DNA from: SAR92 clade bacterium H231
GTDB lineage: Bacteria; Pseudomonadota; Gammaproteobacteria; Pseudomonadales; Porticoccaceae
Direction of reading: 5' to 3'
Assembly: GCA_025153775.1 (NCBI GenBank)
Contig: JAOALC010000004.1
Span: 434,001 to 498,000 of the forward strand
Length of the DNA stretch: 64,000 nt
Part shown: positions 48,096 through 57,710 of the stretch, in pieces
How positions within the stretch are numbered: the stretch's first letter is position 1
Layout: each line of letters opens with the position of its first letter
Notes under the pieces: model-generated
What the model was told of the DNA's origin: nothing
What the model saw: the letters and a program-made list of their open reading frames with translations, nothing else
Database searches by the model: none
Translations under genes and position numbers: made by a program

Positions 48096-49421
48096 TTAGC
48101 TCGAGGGAATTAAAATTCTCTGGCCAACGCGAATAGTGCTCGATGACATCTTATTGTAGCGCAGAATTTTGCGCACCGAGGTGTTGTGGCGGACGGCGAT
48201 TTCAGAGAGGGTGTCGCCCCGAGCAATAATATAGCTGCGCGCCACAGCATTGCCGTTTTTCGCCAGCAGGGTACCCACTGGTGGGTGCTCCGAGTAAAAC
48301 TGCACCAGGCCATCATAGATAGCATCGGCCATGCGCTGCTGATATTTACCGCTGGCCAGCTGCCGCGCCTCTTTGGGGTTGGAGATAAACCCTGTCTCAA
48401 TCAGCAATGAGGGAAGATCCGGCGATTTTAAAACCAAGAACCCAGCCTGCTCCACTTTCTTTTTGTGCAGCCGCGCCACTGAGCCCATATTTCTTAACAC
48501 ATGTTTACCGGCTTCCAGGCTACTGCTCAGAGTGGCAGTCATAGAAAGATCCAGCAGCACCCCCGCAAGCACATCGTCTTTGTTATCCAGACTCAGATTG
48601 CTGGCACCACCGATTAAATCAGCCCGGTTCTCTTTAGATGCCAGATAACGCGCCGCCTCACTGGTGGCACCTTTGGTAGACAATGCATAGACAGAGGCAC
48701 CATGGGCCTGGGGATTGGTAAAGGCATCTGCATGGATAGAGATAAAAAAGTCCGCCTGCTTCTCACGGGCCAGCTGAGAGCGCTTGCGATGGGCCAGGTA
48801 ATAATCACCGCTTCTCACCAGCTCGCCCTGGAAATTTGGGTTGCTATCAAAAAGCTTTTCAATGCGCTTAGCTATCTGGAATACCACCACCTTCTCACGG
48901 ACCTTGCTGGGCCCCAGCGCACCTGGGTCCTCACCGCCGTGGCCTGCATCAATGGCAATAATAATCTTGCGGTTTTTCTTTTTAACCACCTCTTCAACGG
49001 AGCGACTGACTACCCGTTTTTTATCAAACAGATCAATCACCAGACGGTCGCTGTATTGCTCGTTGGCCCTGAGGCTAAAACTCTTGGGGCTAACCTTGGT
49101 TTTTAAATCCAGTACCACCCGCACATCTGTATTGTTACGCACTGCTGCACGAATACCAGAGATGGGAGTATTGGCCAGATCCAACTTGTCGAATTGGGTT
49201 TTTAATTGGCTGTCGCTGAGATCAATCACCAGGCGATTAGGATTTTGCAGGGCAAATAAATTGTGCTCGGCGGCAGTGCTGAGATCCAGTACCAGTCTGG
49301 TGCTGTCTGGCGCTCGCCAGAGTCGCACCGACTCAATATCGGCCGCCCAGACAAAACTGGGTGTCAGCAGCGCGCCAAGTATGCAAAATCTGGTAATGAA
49401 CTGCTGCAACCTAATATTCAA
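48096..49421 (-). CDS. N-acetylmuramoyl-L-alanine amidase (AMIN + amidase_3 + LysM)
   Basis: A 441-residue periplasmic amidase that splits septal peptidoglycan during cell separation. Seen: a signal peptide (about 1-26, ending FVWA), an AMIN domain (about 30-130), a zinc amidase_3 domain with DAGHGGEDPGA, SIHADAF and LLIETGFISN (the zinc and catalytic residues), and a C-terminal LysM (about 395-440). The position between tsaE and mutL equals amiB in E. coli; the LysM domain also fits AmiB. I leave the symbol blank because AmiB/AmiC naming is not settled by sequence alone. Confidence 0.95.
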   Translation of the reverse strand: MNIRLQQFITRFCILGALLTPSFVWAADIESVRLWRAPDSTRLVLDLSTAAEHNLFALQNPNRLVIDLSDSQLKTQFDKLDLANTPISGIRAAVRNNTDVRVVLDLKTKVSPKSFSLRANEQYSDRLVIDLFDKKRVVSRSVEEVVKKKNRKIIIAIDAGHGGEDPGALGPSKVREKVVVFQIAKRIEKLFDSNPNFQGELVRSGDYYLAHRKRSQLAREKQADFFISIHADAFTNPQAHGASVYALSTKGATSEAARYLASKENRADLIGGASNLSLDNKDDVLAGVLLDLSMTATLSSSLEAGKHVLRNMGSVARLHKKKVEQAGFLVLKSPDLPSLLIETGFISNPKEARQLASGKYQQRMADAIYDGLVQFYSEHPPVGTLLAKNGNAVARSYIIARGDTLSEIAVRHNTSVRKILRYNKMSSSTIRVGQRILIPSS

Positions 49422-49424
49422 ACT

Positions 49425-49904
49425 TTAGCCCACCCCTAACTGAATGATTAACTGCTCTCCAAGAGCAGAATTTGCGCACAGGGTAACACAGCGTCCATCC
49501 CCCAGCTGTCTGATCTCAATAGCAATATCAGCTGTGGGCAAAAAGCCCTGGCCCCGCTCCGGCCATTCTATCAAGCAAAGCTGACCATCGGCCAGATAAT
49601 CGGCAAACCCCATATACTCGAGCTCCTCGGCATCCACCAGCCTGTAGAGGTCAAAGTGATAGACTGCACCGAGGGCTAACTTATAGGGCTCAACCAATGT
49701 ATAGGTGGGGCTTTTTACAGCACCACTATGGCCAAGCCCCTGTAAAATACCTCGGCTCAAAGTGGTTTTACCTGCACCCAAGTCGCCCTGCAAACTAATA
49801 ATAAGCGGGGCTCTGATCAGGCTGGCTATACTGCCGCCAAACCGCACCATTGCCTGCTCGTCAGGCAGTTCAAACCGCACACTGGCCTCAGCCTTTGCGC
49901 TCAC
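49425..49904 (-). CDS. tsaE: tRNA threonylcarbamoyladenosine biosynthesis ATPase TsaE
   Basis: A 159-residue P-loop ATPase required with TsaB and TsaD for t6A37 in tRNA. Seen: Walker A GDLGAGKTTLSRG, SPTYTLVEPY, HFDLYRL and LIEWPERG. The frame remains open upstream to 50018, but that part lies in nnr and is low-complexity; GTG at 49904 overlaps the nnr stop as GTGA and gives the normal family N-terminus. It lies between nnr and amiC, as in E. coli. Confidence 0.95.
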   Translation of the reverse strand: MSAKAEASVRFELPDEQAMVRFGGSIASLIRAPLIISLQGDLGAGKTTLSRGILQGLGHSGAVKSPTYTLVEPYKLALGAVYHFDLYRLVDAEELEYMGFADYLADGQLCLIEWPERGQGFLPTADIAIEIRQLGDGRCVTLCANSALGEQLIIQLGVG

Positions 49905-51403
49905 AGGTCCGCCTGATTTAACAGGCCGCCCAGATGGGCAAGCAGATCTGTAGCCACCAGGTTTCTGTGGCCCTGGGCCTCTGCCGCCAGATCGGCTGCA
50001 CTCGAATGCAGACAGCAACCCAATTCAGCAGCGGTTTGCAGATCGCAGCCCTGGGCAATCAGGGCACCGATAATGCCACTGAGAATATCGCCCATTCCAG
50101 CAGTAGCCATTGCCGGATTGCCATAGGGGCAGACCTTAGTAACCTCATTGGGGCCGGCGATCAATGTGCCAGGACCCTTGAGCACCACTACTGCGCCATA
50201 TTTTTCCTGCAGCTGCCGCACCGCGGCAAAGCGGTCGGCCTGCACCTCAGCCACTGTGAGACCCAGGAGTCGCGCCGCCTCACCAGCATGGGGTGTCAGC
50301 ACCCACTGGCTGCCATCTGGATTGGCAACCACGCGGCCCTCGGCCAATATATTCAGCCCATCGGCATCCAGCACCATGGGCAATTGTGCGGCCACAGCTT
50401 TTTGCAGCAGCTGCTCCGACCAGGAGGAGCGTCCCAAGCCCGGCCCTACCACTAACATATCCGGGCGCTCCAGCAGAGGTTCCAGCTCCTGACCAGAGAC
50501 CACAGGAGATGCCATTACTTCGGGCTGGCGCACCAGCATAGGGGCAACATGCTCTGGTCTGGTAGCCAGACTGGTCATGCCTGCACCGGTCTTGAGACAG
50601 GCTTCAGCGGCCATAATGGCTGCGCCACCATAGCCTCGATCGCCACCCACTATCATAGAATGGCCGCGCTGGGTCTTGTGTCCATCAATTGCTAGCCGGG
50701 GCAGATAGTCGAGGAGATCAGACAAATTTAGCAGTTCGGCGCTGGCTGGCACCTCAGGGTAAATATCTGCAGGCACATCCAGAGAATCGAGAATAATATC
50801 GCCACAAAACGCTGGGCCCTGCCCAGTAAACAGGCCCTGCTTGGCGCCTATAAATGTCACTGTAAGATCCGCTTGTACTGCCACTTCGGCTACATGGCCA
50901 GTATCTGCATTCAGGCCTGAAGGAATGTCGACGGCGACCAGAGGCAGGCCAGAATCATTGATCAGCTGTATTGCCTCACCGTAAGGTTGGCGAAGATTAC
51001 CTAGGTAACCAGTCCCCAGCAGGCTGTCTACAATAACGCCCTCTTCAATACTGAGACTGCTATCAAAGGGAACAAAGCAAACATTGGCCTCGGCGGCAAA
51101 ATTTCTCGCGCTGCTAGCGTCCTGGCTCAGGTTCTGCGATAGCTCAATTACCTGTACCTGAATATTTTTGGCGGCGGCCAGCGCAGCCACTATATAGCCG
51201 TCCCCTGCATTGTTGCCCGAGCCACAGAAAATACTCAGTAGACTGGGTGGCCCGAAGGTCTCTAGCAGCTCGGTCAACACTGACCGGCCAGCGCGCTTCA
51301 TTAGCACCAGGCTAGGAATCTGTCGCTGTTCGATAGCGATACGATCAAGTTCGGCCACTGATTTGGCACTGAATAAGGCGTCTTGAATAAGATTGTGCGA
51401 CAT
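49901..51403 (-). CDS. nnr: Bifunctional NAD(P)HX epimerase/dehydratase
   Basis: A 500-residue fusion repairing hydrated NAD(P)H. The N-terminal YjeF_N epimerase half (about 1-215) has CGSGNNAGDGYIVA and VDIPSGLNADTG. The C-terminal carbohydrate-kinase-like dehydratase half (about 230-500) has GGDRGYGGAAIMAAEACLKTGAG, GPGLGRSSW, LTPHAGEAARLLG and NPAMATAGMGDILSG. ATG at 51403 is chosen over the longer open frame. It is divergent from queG across 57 nt and overlaps tsaE by 4 nt. Confidence 0.96.
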   Translation of the reverse strand: MSHNLIQDALFSAKSVAELDRIAIEQRQIPSLVLMKRAGRSVLTELLETFGPPSLLSIFCGSGNNAGDGYIVAALAAAKNIQVQVIELSQNLSQDASSARNFAAEANVCFVPFDSSLSIEEGVIVDSLLGTGYLGNLRQPYGEAIQLINDSGLPLVAVDIPSGLNADTGHVAEVAVQADLTVTFIGAKQGLFTGQGPAFCGDIILDSLDVPADIYPEVPASAELLNLSDLLDYLPRLAIDGHKTQRGHSMIVGGDRGYGGAAIMAAEACLKTGAGMTSLATRPEHVAPMLVRQPEVMASPVVSGQELEPLLERPDMLVVGPGLGRSSWSEQLLQKAVAAQLPMVLDADGLNILAEGRVVANPDGSQWVLTPHAGEAARLLGLTVAEVQADRFAAVRQLQEKYGAVVVLKGPGTLIAGPNEVTKVCPYGNPAMATAGMGDILSGIIGALIAQGCDLQTAAELGCCLHSSAADLAAEAQGHRNLVATDLLAHLGGLLNQADL

Positions 51404-51460
51404 GAAGCAGATATCCCCGTAAAATTGGCGCAATTATAGGCCAGAACAACGAACTAAAAC

Positions 51461-52567
51461 ATGTCCGATAACAGTCTTAACAGCGATGTTGATAGCCAGA
51501 CAATGGAGAACCTAGCCAAAAAGATTAAGGCCTGGGGAGAATCTCTGGGTTTTCAGCAGGTGGCTATTGTCGAACCGGATCTCAGTCAGGCTTCGGAACA
51601 TCTCAATAAATGGCTGGCAGATGGTTTCCAGGGCTCTATGGACTGGATGGCTGAGCATGGCGATATGCGCTACCGCGTAGACAAGCTGGTCGACCACACG
51701 CTGCGAGTTATCTCGGTACGCATGGATTACCTGGCCGATGACAAGATGATAGCTGTACTCAAGAATGACAATAAAGCCTATATTTCCCGGTATGCGCTCG
51801 GCCGTGACTATCATAAATTAATTCGCAAACGCCTGGCCCAGCTGGTCGCCAATATTCAGTCTGAGCTGCCCCAGTTGCAGCTCTCGCAGCGCCCCTTTGT
51901 GGACAGCGCTCCGGTTATGGAAAAGCCCCTGGCCGAACAGGCCGGTCTGGGATGGATAGGCAAAAATACCCTGCTGCTTAACGATGAGGCTGGCTCTTGG
52001 TTTTTTCTTGGCGAGATCTATACCTCGCTGCCACTGCCCACGGACAAGAGTGAGCAGAGCAATCGCTGCGGCAATTGTCGCGCCTGCTTAAAAATTTGCC
52101 CTACTGATGCCTTTCCCGAACCCTATGTACTGGATGCAAGAAAGTGTATTTCCTATCTCACCATTGAAAACAAAGGGGCTATCCCTGAGACACTGCGCCC
52201 GCTGATGGGCAACCGGGTATTTGGCTGTGATGACTGTCAGATTATTTGCCCCTGGAATCGCTTTGCATCCCAGACCCAAGAGGACGATTTCAGCCCCAGA
52301 CATAATCTGGATAATGCTGATTTGGTGACCCTGTTTAACTGGACTGAGGAGCAGTTTTTAGACCACACCCAGGGATCACCGATCCGCCGTATAGGCCATG
52401 AGCGCTGGCTGCGCAATCTGGCAGTTGGTCTGGGCAATGCCAGTGGCAATAAAGATATTTTGCGCTGCCTTGAAACCAGAGCAGATGACCCATCTCCTCT
52501 GGTGAGAGAACATGTTCAATGGGCCATTGAACGTCAGCGCAACAAACTTCAGGCTAAGCCTGAATAA
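51461..52567 (+). CDS. queG: Epoxyqueuosine reductase
   Basis: Cobalamin- and Fe-S-dependent enzyme completing queuosine in tRNA, 368 residues. Two 4Fe-4S motifs are intact: [16 protein letters not shown] and [11 protein letters not shown]. Family blocks include [10 protein letters not shown] and [18 protein letters not shown], the latter containing the catalytic Asp. It is divergent from nnr and converges with orn, their 3' ends overlapping by 14 nt. Because QueG needs B12, it is a second B12-dependent enzyme in the window besides the corrinoid methyl-transfer cluster. Confidence 0.97.
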   Translation: MSDNSLNSDVDSQTMENLAKKIKAWGESLGFQQVAIVEPDLSQASEHLNKWLADGFQGSMDWMAEHGDMRYRVDKLVDHTLRVISVRMDYLADDKMIAVLKNDNKAYISRYALGRDYHKLIRKRLAQLVANIQSELPQLQLSQRPFVDSAPVMEKPLAEQAGLGWIGKNTLLLNDEAGSWFFLGEIYTSLPLPTDKSEQSNRCGNCRACLKICPTDAFPEPYVLDARKCISYLTIENKGAIPETLRPLMGNRVFGCDDCQIICPWNRFASQTQEDDFSPRHNLDNADLVTLFNWTEEQFLDHTQGSPIRRIGHERWLRNLAVGLGNASGNKDILRCLETRADDPSPLVREHVQWAIERQRNKLQAKPE

Positions 52568-53102
52568 ATACCTTCCGGTAATAGGCAAGTTCGGCAATGG
52601 AATCATAGACATCGTCCATTGCCAGATGGCTTCCCTTTTTGACAAAGCCATTTTCTAACTCAGGCTTCCAGCGTCTTACCAGCTCTTTTAAAGTACTGAC
52701 ATCCAGATTGCGATAGTGGAAAAAAGCAGCCAGCTCGGGCATGTAGCGCACCAGAAAACGGCGATCCTGGCCAATTGAGTTGCCGCACATTGGAGAGGCA
52801 CCAGCTGGCACCCACTGGCGCAAAAAATCAATGGTTGCTGCGCTAGCCTGGGCCTCGCTGATCTGGCTGTTGCGCACTAGCTGAGTCAAACCAGAGCCAC
52901 CGTGCTGATTGCGGTTCCATTCGTCCATGGCATCCAGCAGAGTATCCTGCTGATGCACTACCAGTGAGGGACCCTCCGCCAACACATTGAGATTGGCATC
53001 GGTAACCACCGTGGCAATCTCGATAATACGCTCTCGCTCGGGATCTAAACCGGTCATTTCCAAATCGATCCAAATCAAATTAAGTGGGTCTTGAGCTGTC
53101 AT
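52554..53102 (-). CDS. orn: Oligoribonuclease
   Basis: A 3'-5' exoribonuclease that degrades 2-5 nt RNAs and pGpG, essential in many gammaproteobacteria; 182 residues from the ATG at 53102, supported by GAGGA just upstream. DEDDh motifs are intact: [16 protein letters not shown] (D, E), [12 protein letters not shown] (D), and [14 protein letters not shown] (H, D). It is divergent from rsgA and converges on queG with a 14-nt overlap. Confidence 0.98.
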   Translation of the reverse strand: MTAQDPLNLIWIDLEMTGLDPERERIIEIATVVTDANLNVLAEGPSLVVHQQDTLLDAMDEWNRNQHGGSGLTQLVRNSQISEAQASAATIDFLRQWVPAGASPMCGNSIGQDRRFLVRYMPELAAFFHYRNLDVSTLKELVRRWKPELENGFVKKGSHLAMDDVYDSIAELAYYRKVFIQA

Positions 53103-53208
53103 CTGGTCCTCTTTAACGAGAGATGTAAGGCAAAATGTTACTGGGGACGATAATGCTATATCCTTGAGGGCCAGAACGCCAGACATCTAGGCTAACCAGG
53201 AAAAACTA

Positions 53209-54234
53209 TTGAGCAATCGCAGACTTAGCAAGCGCCAGAAAGACCGGATCCAAGCGATTCAGGAACGTAGGCGTGAGCGAGCTAATTTAAAGCAGAGCAT
53301 CCGAGACGAGGAACTGCAAAACCTTGCCCAGCTGAGCCCGGAAATGCTGGGCACTGTGATTACCAACTATGGCTCTCAGGTGGATATTGAAGGTAGCGAA
53401 GGGCCCTATCACAGGCAGATACTGCGCTGCCACAAACGAGCCAACCTCGATACATTGGTCACTGGCGACAGGGTAATCTGGCGCCATGCTGAACCCCATG
53501 GCGTGGTAGTGGCCCTGGAACCCAGAGAGTCTCAACTAATTCGCCCTGATATCTACGGCAAGTTGCGCACTGTTGCCGCCAATATTGACCGCATAGCTGT
53601 GGTATTTGCAGCCAAACCCACCCCCCACAGCAATCTCTTAGACCGCTACCTGGTAGCCGCCGAGGCTCAGCATATAACTCCGCTGCTGGTCCTTAACAAA
53701 GTCGATATGCTTGATCAACAGGACCATCCCGAGGTGGAGCAGCTTGTAAAGGACTATCGCAGTATTGGCTACGATGTGATCGCAGTCTCCGCCAAGACCG
53801 GCCAGGGCATAGATCAGCTTCAGGGCTATCTGGCCGAACATACCTCAATTTTTGTCGGCCAGTCTGGTGTCGGCAAATCATCCCTGCTCAATCATCTGCT
53901 GCCTGAGGCCAACCTACAGGTGGGCCCGCTGTCGGAAATCAAGCAGGAGGGAACCCATACAACCACCTCCTCCAGACTATTTCATCTGAACGGAGGCGGG
54001 GTGCTTATTGACTCACCAGGTATACGGGAGTTCGCGCTCAGCCATCTGAGTCAGGATAAGATTATCAATGGCTTTATCGATTTCAGACCCTATCTGGGTA
54101 ACTGTAAGTTTCGCGACTGCCAGCACAACAAAGAATTGGGCTGTGCACTACTGCAGGCCGTGGCGGATAAAAAGGTACTGCCTACGCGAATGAGTAATTA
54201 CCGACAGATTATTCTCAGCCAGCAGGACAGGTAG
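53209..54234 (+). CDS. rsgA: Small ribosomal subunit biogenesis GTPase RsgA
   Basis: A circularly permuted GTPase for late 30S maturation, 341 residues. Order seen: basic N-terminus and OB-fold (about 1-105), G4 LNKVDML, G5 VSAKTGQG, G1 GQSGVGKSSLL, G2 THTTTSS, G3 DSPGIREF, then a C-terminal zinc finger (NCKFRDCQHN...GC). The start is TTG at 53209 with AGGA 9 nt upstream; no in-frame ATG gives a complete N-terminus. It is divergent from orn, as in E. coli. Confidence 0.96.
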   Translation: MSNRRLSKRQKDRIQAIQERRRERANLKQSIRDEELQNLAQLSPEMLGTVITNYGSQVDIEGSEGPYHRQILRCHKRANLDTLVTGDRVIWRHAEPHGVVVALEPRESQLIRPDIYGKLRTVAANIDRIAVVFAAKPTPHSNLLDRYLVAAEAQHITPLLVLNKVDMLDQQDHPEVEQLVKDYRSIGYDVIAVSAKTGQGIDQLQGYLAEHTSIFVGQSGVGKSSLLNHLLPEANLQVGPLSEIKQEGTHTTTSSRLFHLNGGGVLIDSPGIREFALSHLSQDKIINGFIDFRPYLGNCKFRDCQHNKELGCALLQAVADKKVLPTRMSNYRQIILSQQDR

Positions 54235-54295
54235 GGCGCGCCCGGTCGCCAAAAGGTGCTAAAATTCCCAGCTGTTAAAATGCTTTGAAAATACC

Positions 54296-55111
54296 ATGAC
54301 CAATCTTCCACGCCTGATCGAGCCCAATGAGCTAGAGGCCCATTTGGATAAAGACAATCTGATTATTGTCGATCTCTGCAATCCCTCTCTGTATCAACAC
54401 AAACATGTGCCTGGTGCAGTGCATTTGTCTGGCAGCCATCTGCTGGCTGGAGTGCCCCCGGTTCCCGGTGCCTGCCCCAGCATTGAACAGCTTAAGAGCC
54501 TAATAAATCACCTGGGCATAGATGCCAGCAAACAGATAGTAGTCTACGACGATGAGGGCGGCGGCTGGGCCGGTCGACTGGCCTGGACTCTGGACTTGCT
54601 GGGCCTGCCCAACTGGTCCTACCTAAATGGTGGCATAGTTCCCTGGGTTAAAGAGGGTTTTGTCACCGAAGCTGGCACTGTGCAACCCCAGAGTAATAAC
54701 ACCGAGATCAGCTTTGCCAAACCAGAAGTAAGAATTGAGGTAGAACAGATCCTGGCTTCCTTGGATGACCCCAACTTTGCCATTTGGGATGCCCGAAGCC
54801 CAGGCGAATACAACGGCAGCATGGTGCGCGCTGCCCGCGGAGGCCATATACCCGGAGCCATTAATCTGGAGTGGACAGAACTGATGGACCAGGACAGAAA
54901 CCTGCGCCTACGCAATGATGCCCAACAGATTTTAGATGCGGCGGGGCTCAGCATTGATCGGCGTATAGCTACTCATTGTCAGAGCCATCACCGCTCCAGT
55001 TTCACCTATATGGTGGCGCGCATCCTCGGCTATCAGCACATAAGCGGCTATGATGGCTCCTGGGCCGAATGGGGTAATCTCGACGAAACGCCCATCGAAC
55101 AGGGCTTTTAA
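54296..55111 (+). CDS. Two-domain rhodanese-like sulfurtransferase
   Basis: A 271-residue protein with two rhodanese domains (about 8-130 and 150-268). The first is inactive-type (DDEGGGWAGRLAW); the second has the catalytic Cys in a HCQSHHRSS loop, a CxxxxR arrangement. Thiosulfate versus 3-mercaptopyruvate specificity cannot be read from this atypical loop. Cytoplasmic, no signal peptide. It lies between rsgA and psd on the same strand, 61 nt after rsgA and 37 nt before psd. Confidence 0.9.
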   Translation: MTNLPRLIEPNELEAHLDKDNLIIVDLCNPSLYQHKHVPGAVHLSGSHLLAGVPPVPGACPSIEQLKSLINHLGIDASKQIVVYDDEGGGWAGRLAWTLDLLGLPNWSYLNGGIVPWVKEGFVTEAGTVQPQSNNTEISFAKPEVRIEVEQILASLDDPNFAIWDARSPGEYNGSMVRAARGGHIPGAINLEWTELMDQDRNLRLRNDAQQILDAAGLSIDRRIATHCQSHHRSSFTYMVARILGYQHISGYDGSWAEWGNLDETPIEQGF

Positions 55112-55148
55112 TAACAATCAGAATTAATCAGTATTGAGCAGAGTAACT

Positions 55149-56012
55149 ATGAACCAGAGTGCAGAAATCTTTGTCGCGCTGCAGCGACTACTTCCCAAGC
55201 ATGGGTTATCGCGTCTGATTGCGAGGGCCGCTGAATCCGAGCGCCCCTGGCTAAAAGATTTTCTGATTAACCGCGCCATAGATGCATTTGATATAGATAT
55301 GCAGGAGGCTATCACGGATGACCTGGATTACTACCCTAACTTTAATAGCTTCTTTACCAGAGAACTCAAGCCTGGGGTCCGGCCTATAGCCAGAGCTAAA
55401 CGCAGCCTGGTATCGCCTGCCGACGGCGCCATTAGTCAGGCTGGTGCAATCAATGAAAATCGAATACTTCAGGCCAAGGGAATCCATTATTCTGTCAGCC
55501 GCCTACTGGGCAATTCAGAGACCGCCAAAGCCTACGAAAAAGGCAGCTTCGCCACTATTTACCTATCGCCAAAAGATTATCACCGCGTGCATATGCCCGC
55601 GGCGGGCAAGCTGCTCAGCAGCCGCTATATTCCCGGCGAATTATTCTCTGTTAACGATAGCACTGCCCAGGCTCTGCCGGGACTGTTTGCCCGCAACGAA
55701 AGACTGGTGTGCGAGTTTGAGTCCATTGAACTGGGGCGCTTCTCGGTTATCTTTGTTGGCGCCATGCTGGTAGCTGGCATTGAAACTGTCTGGGGAGGCT
55801 TTGAGCAACCAGGTCCGGGAGCCGTCAGAGAAAAAGACCATAGCCAAGAGTCGCTGTCATTTAAAAAGGGACAGGAAATTGGTCGCTTTAAATTTGGCTC
55901 TACAGTGATCCTGCTGTTTAAAGATCAGGCTGTAACCTGGGAAGAGAATATTCAGGCCCATGCAAAAATCAGCATGGGGGAGAAGATAGCTATTGCCCAG
56001 AGTCAGGGGTAG
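55149..56012 (+). CDS. psd: Phosphatidylserine decarboxylase proenzyme
   Basis: Makes phosphatidylethanolamine; 287 residues from the ATG at 55149 (a TTG 15 nt earlier is an alternative). Seen: the SPADGAIS segment with the catalytic Asp, YHRVHMPAAG with the autocleavage His, and the FGST self-cleavage site near residue 250, where the Ser becomes the pyruvoyl group. The chain would split into beta and alpha subunits at the inner membrane. It converges with the HD-GYP-like gene. Confidence 0.97.
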   Translation: MNQSAEIFVALQRLLPKHGLSRLIARAAESERPWLKDFLINRAIDAFDIDMQEAITDDLDYYPNFNSFFTRELKPGVRPIARAKRSLVSPADGAISQAGAINENRILQAKGIHYSVSRLLGNSETAKAYEKGSFATIYLSPKDYHRVHMPAAGKLLSSRYIPGELFSVNDSTAQALPGLFARNERLVCEFESIELGRFSVIFVGAMLVAGIETVWGGFEQPGPGAVREKDHSQESLSFKKGQEIGRFKFGSTVILLFKDQAVTWEENIQAHAKISMGEKIAIAQSQG

Positions 56013-56062
56013 AGATTTTATTTGCAGGGTTTAGCAGCCCTCGCCGCATAATGTATGGGCAC

Positions 56063-57529
56063 CTAGCCGACAAATCGCTGTTTTAAAGCCGCCAGAAAGC
56101 CACCCTTATTCTGGCTACCTGAGTCGGCGCTGCCCATGAGCAATTCATTGACCGGTGTATTAAAGGGCCGCGCAATCAGGTTTTCTAACAGGCTGTACTC
56201 CAGGCCAAAACTGTCTGGCTCAATATCGCGAACTATGGCCAGCTTGCTTACATCATAGGCTCGCCGCTGACCAAACCTGTGGAGCCGCTCTCTGGCCTGC
56301 TGCTCATTTTTTAAATCAATAAAAATATATTTGCCCTGATCTGCCCTGTCCATCCTATTTTTAAATACGGCCAATCTCGGTGCCAGTCTGCTGCGCGGAT
56401 TTTGCTCGATTACCATACCCTGATCCCCAGTGGTCAACTCAACCATGGTGCCAGCTGGGTACAGGCCTACAGATTGAATAAACTCCACTACCAGGTTCTC
56501 GGCAAAGGCCGAGCCGCGCAGCTGGTAGAGCCTGCTGGTGGCCTTAGAGGGCACCATGGTGTCACCAGCCTCACGGGAATTACACAGCCTGTCAAACTCG
56601 GTGGCTATGCCTACAACAGAGGCCAACATGGGAATGCGATTACCGGCGCAACCCTTGGGAAAGCCACTGCCATCAAAGCGCTCGCAGTGGAACTTGATAA
56701 TATTAATCACGCTGCGATTTTTAAACCCAGAGCTGCGCAGCTGCTCAACACTGTGGTTAACAAAACTGCGGTATTCCACCTCCTGGTCGCTATCTCGATT
56801 CTGATTGTGCAACAGGGCAGGGTCTAATTTTATCCGGCCTATATCCTTTAGCAACGTCGCCTGACAGAGGTCTCTCAGCTGCCCCAGATCCAATCCTATA
56901 TGACGACCAAACTGAGTAGCCCACAGGGATGAGCGCACAGAGTGGTCATGGGAGCGAGCATCTTTTGAGCGCAGCCTCAGCAGCCAGATAAAGGCGTCCG
57001 GGCAGCGGATAACACTGTCGATCATCTCGTCTACAGAGGCTTGCAGCTGGTCCTGATTGAAGGCCCCTCCCCGAGCCATCTGTCTGGTGGCCATGGTCAG
57101 ACAGCCCAAAACATTATTCATGGCCCCGCGGGCGGCCGGGATTTCTTTGGCGAGCTCCACGGTTTTTTTATACACATGGGGTTTAACCCTAAGATTGGAT
57201 TTAATATCTGCACCCACTGATAAATGGTGCTTACTGGGCCCAATATTGGCGCTGTTAATATGGCCTGAGTCGTCAGCAGATTGTTTGTTTGAATCAACTC
57301 TGAGACGGGCACCTATAACAGGTGAATCTACATCCTCTGGGGAGATACCTTTTTCTATATCCACAAAAACGTAATCGCAATAGGCTTTGACACGAGAAAT
57401 ATCGGCACCGCTTTTAATAACAAAACCCTGTATGGGAAAAGGAGTTTCCGCCCAGGGTTTATCCAGAGCAGAGACAAACATCCCCACCTTTAACTCATGG
57501 ATAAAAATCTTTAATTGCTTTAAGGACAT
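56063..57529 (-). CDS. Degenerate HD-GYP domain protein with DUF3391
   Basis: A 488-residue protein with a DUF3391-type N-terminus (about 5-125) and an HD-GYP-like domain (about 150-400), a layout used by c-di-GMP phosphodiesterases. Key residues are altered: the HD pair in the LLHDIGK block reads LLKDIGR (Lys228-Asp229), the HHERxDGxGYP block reads HCERFDGSGFP (Cys282, Phe290), so metal binding is probably lost. The fold-marking hydrophobic pattern is kept. GAGGATTGT precedes the ATG. It is likely a non-catalytic c-di-GMP binder or scaffold. It stands alone after hemE. Confidence 0.85.
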   Translation of the reverse strand: MSLKQLKIFIHELKVGMFVSALDKPWAETPFPIQGFVIKSGADISRVKAYCDYVFVDIEKGISPEDVDSPVIGARLRVDSNKQSADDSGHINSANIGPSKHHLSVGADIKSNLRVKPHVYKKTVELAKEIPAARGAMNNVLGCLTMATRQMARGGAFNQDQLQASVDEMIDSVIRCPDAFIWLLRLRSKDARSHDHSVRSSLWATQFGRHIGLDLGQLRDLCQATLLKDIGRIKLDPALLHNQNRDSDQEVEYRSFVNHSVEQLRSSGFKNRSVINIIKFHCERFDGSGFPKGCAGNRIPMLASVVGIATEFDRLCNSREAGDTMVPSKATSRLYQLRGSAFAENLVVEFIQSVGLYPAGTMVELTTGDQGMVIEQNPRSRLAPRLAVFKNRMDRADQGKYIFIDLKNEQQARERLHRFGQRRAYDVSKLAIVRDIEPDSFGLEYSLLENLIARPFNTPVNELLMGSADSGSQNKGGFLAALKQRFVG

Positions 57530-57541
57530 ACAATCCTCATA

Positions 57542-57559
57542 AATCTAATCCGTTAGATT
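57542..57559 (-). other. Hairpin just upstream of the HD-GYP-like gene
   Basis: AATCTAA and TTAGATT form a 7-bp stem with a 4-nt loop (CGGA on the transcribed strand), ending 12 nt before the start codon of the HD-GYP-like gene, next to its SD. It could influence translation initiation. Confidence 0.3.
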
Positions 57560-57596
57560 CTTAAGGCAGCGCCGAGACTGCTCAAAACCTAGACCA

Positions 57597-57616
57597 GCCA
57601 GCAACAGAGTGCTGGC
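57597..57616 (-). terminator. Possible hemE terminator
   Basis: A 7-bp stem (GCCAGCA / TGCTGGC) with a 6-nt loop, about 95 nt after the hemE stop. On the minus strand it is followed by TGGTCTAGGTTTT, a weak U tract. It may end the glt-hemE transcript. Confidence 0.35.
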
Positions 57617-57710
57617 CTATCAGGAGGGAATGTAAATACTTCTTTTACCTAAACTGTGTGACAGTCAATAGTCCAGATAAATATAGACCAAGAATATCTA
57701 GTTCTGAGGA

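Noticed and set aside
45300-53102. Horizontally acquired island in the miaA-orn block
   Set aside because: Gene order follows the E. coli 94-min neighbourhood and no mobile-element genes or composition break are visible, so this is core chromosome.
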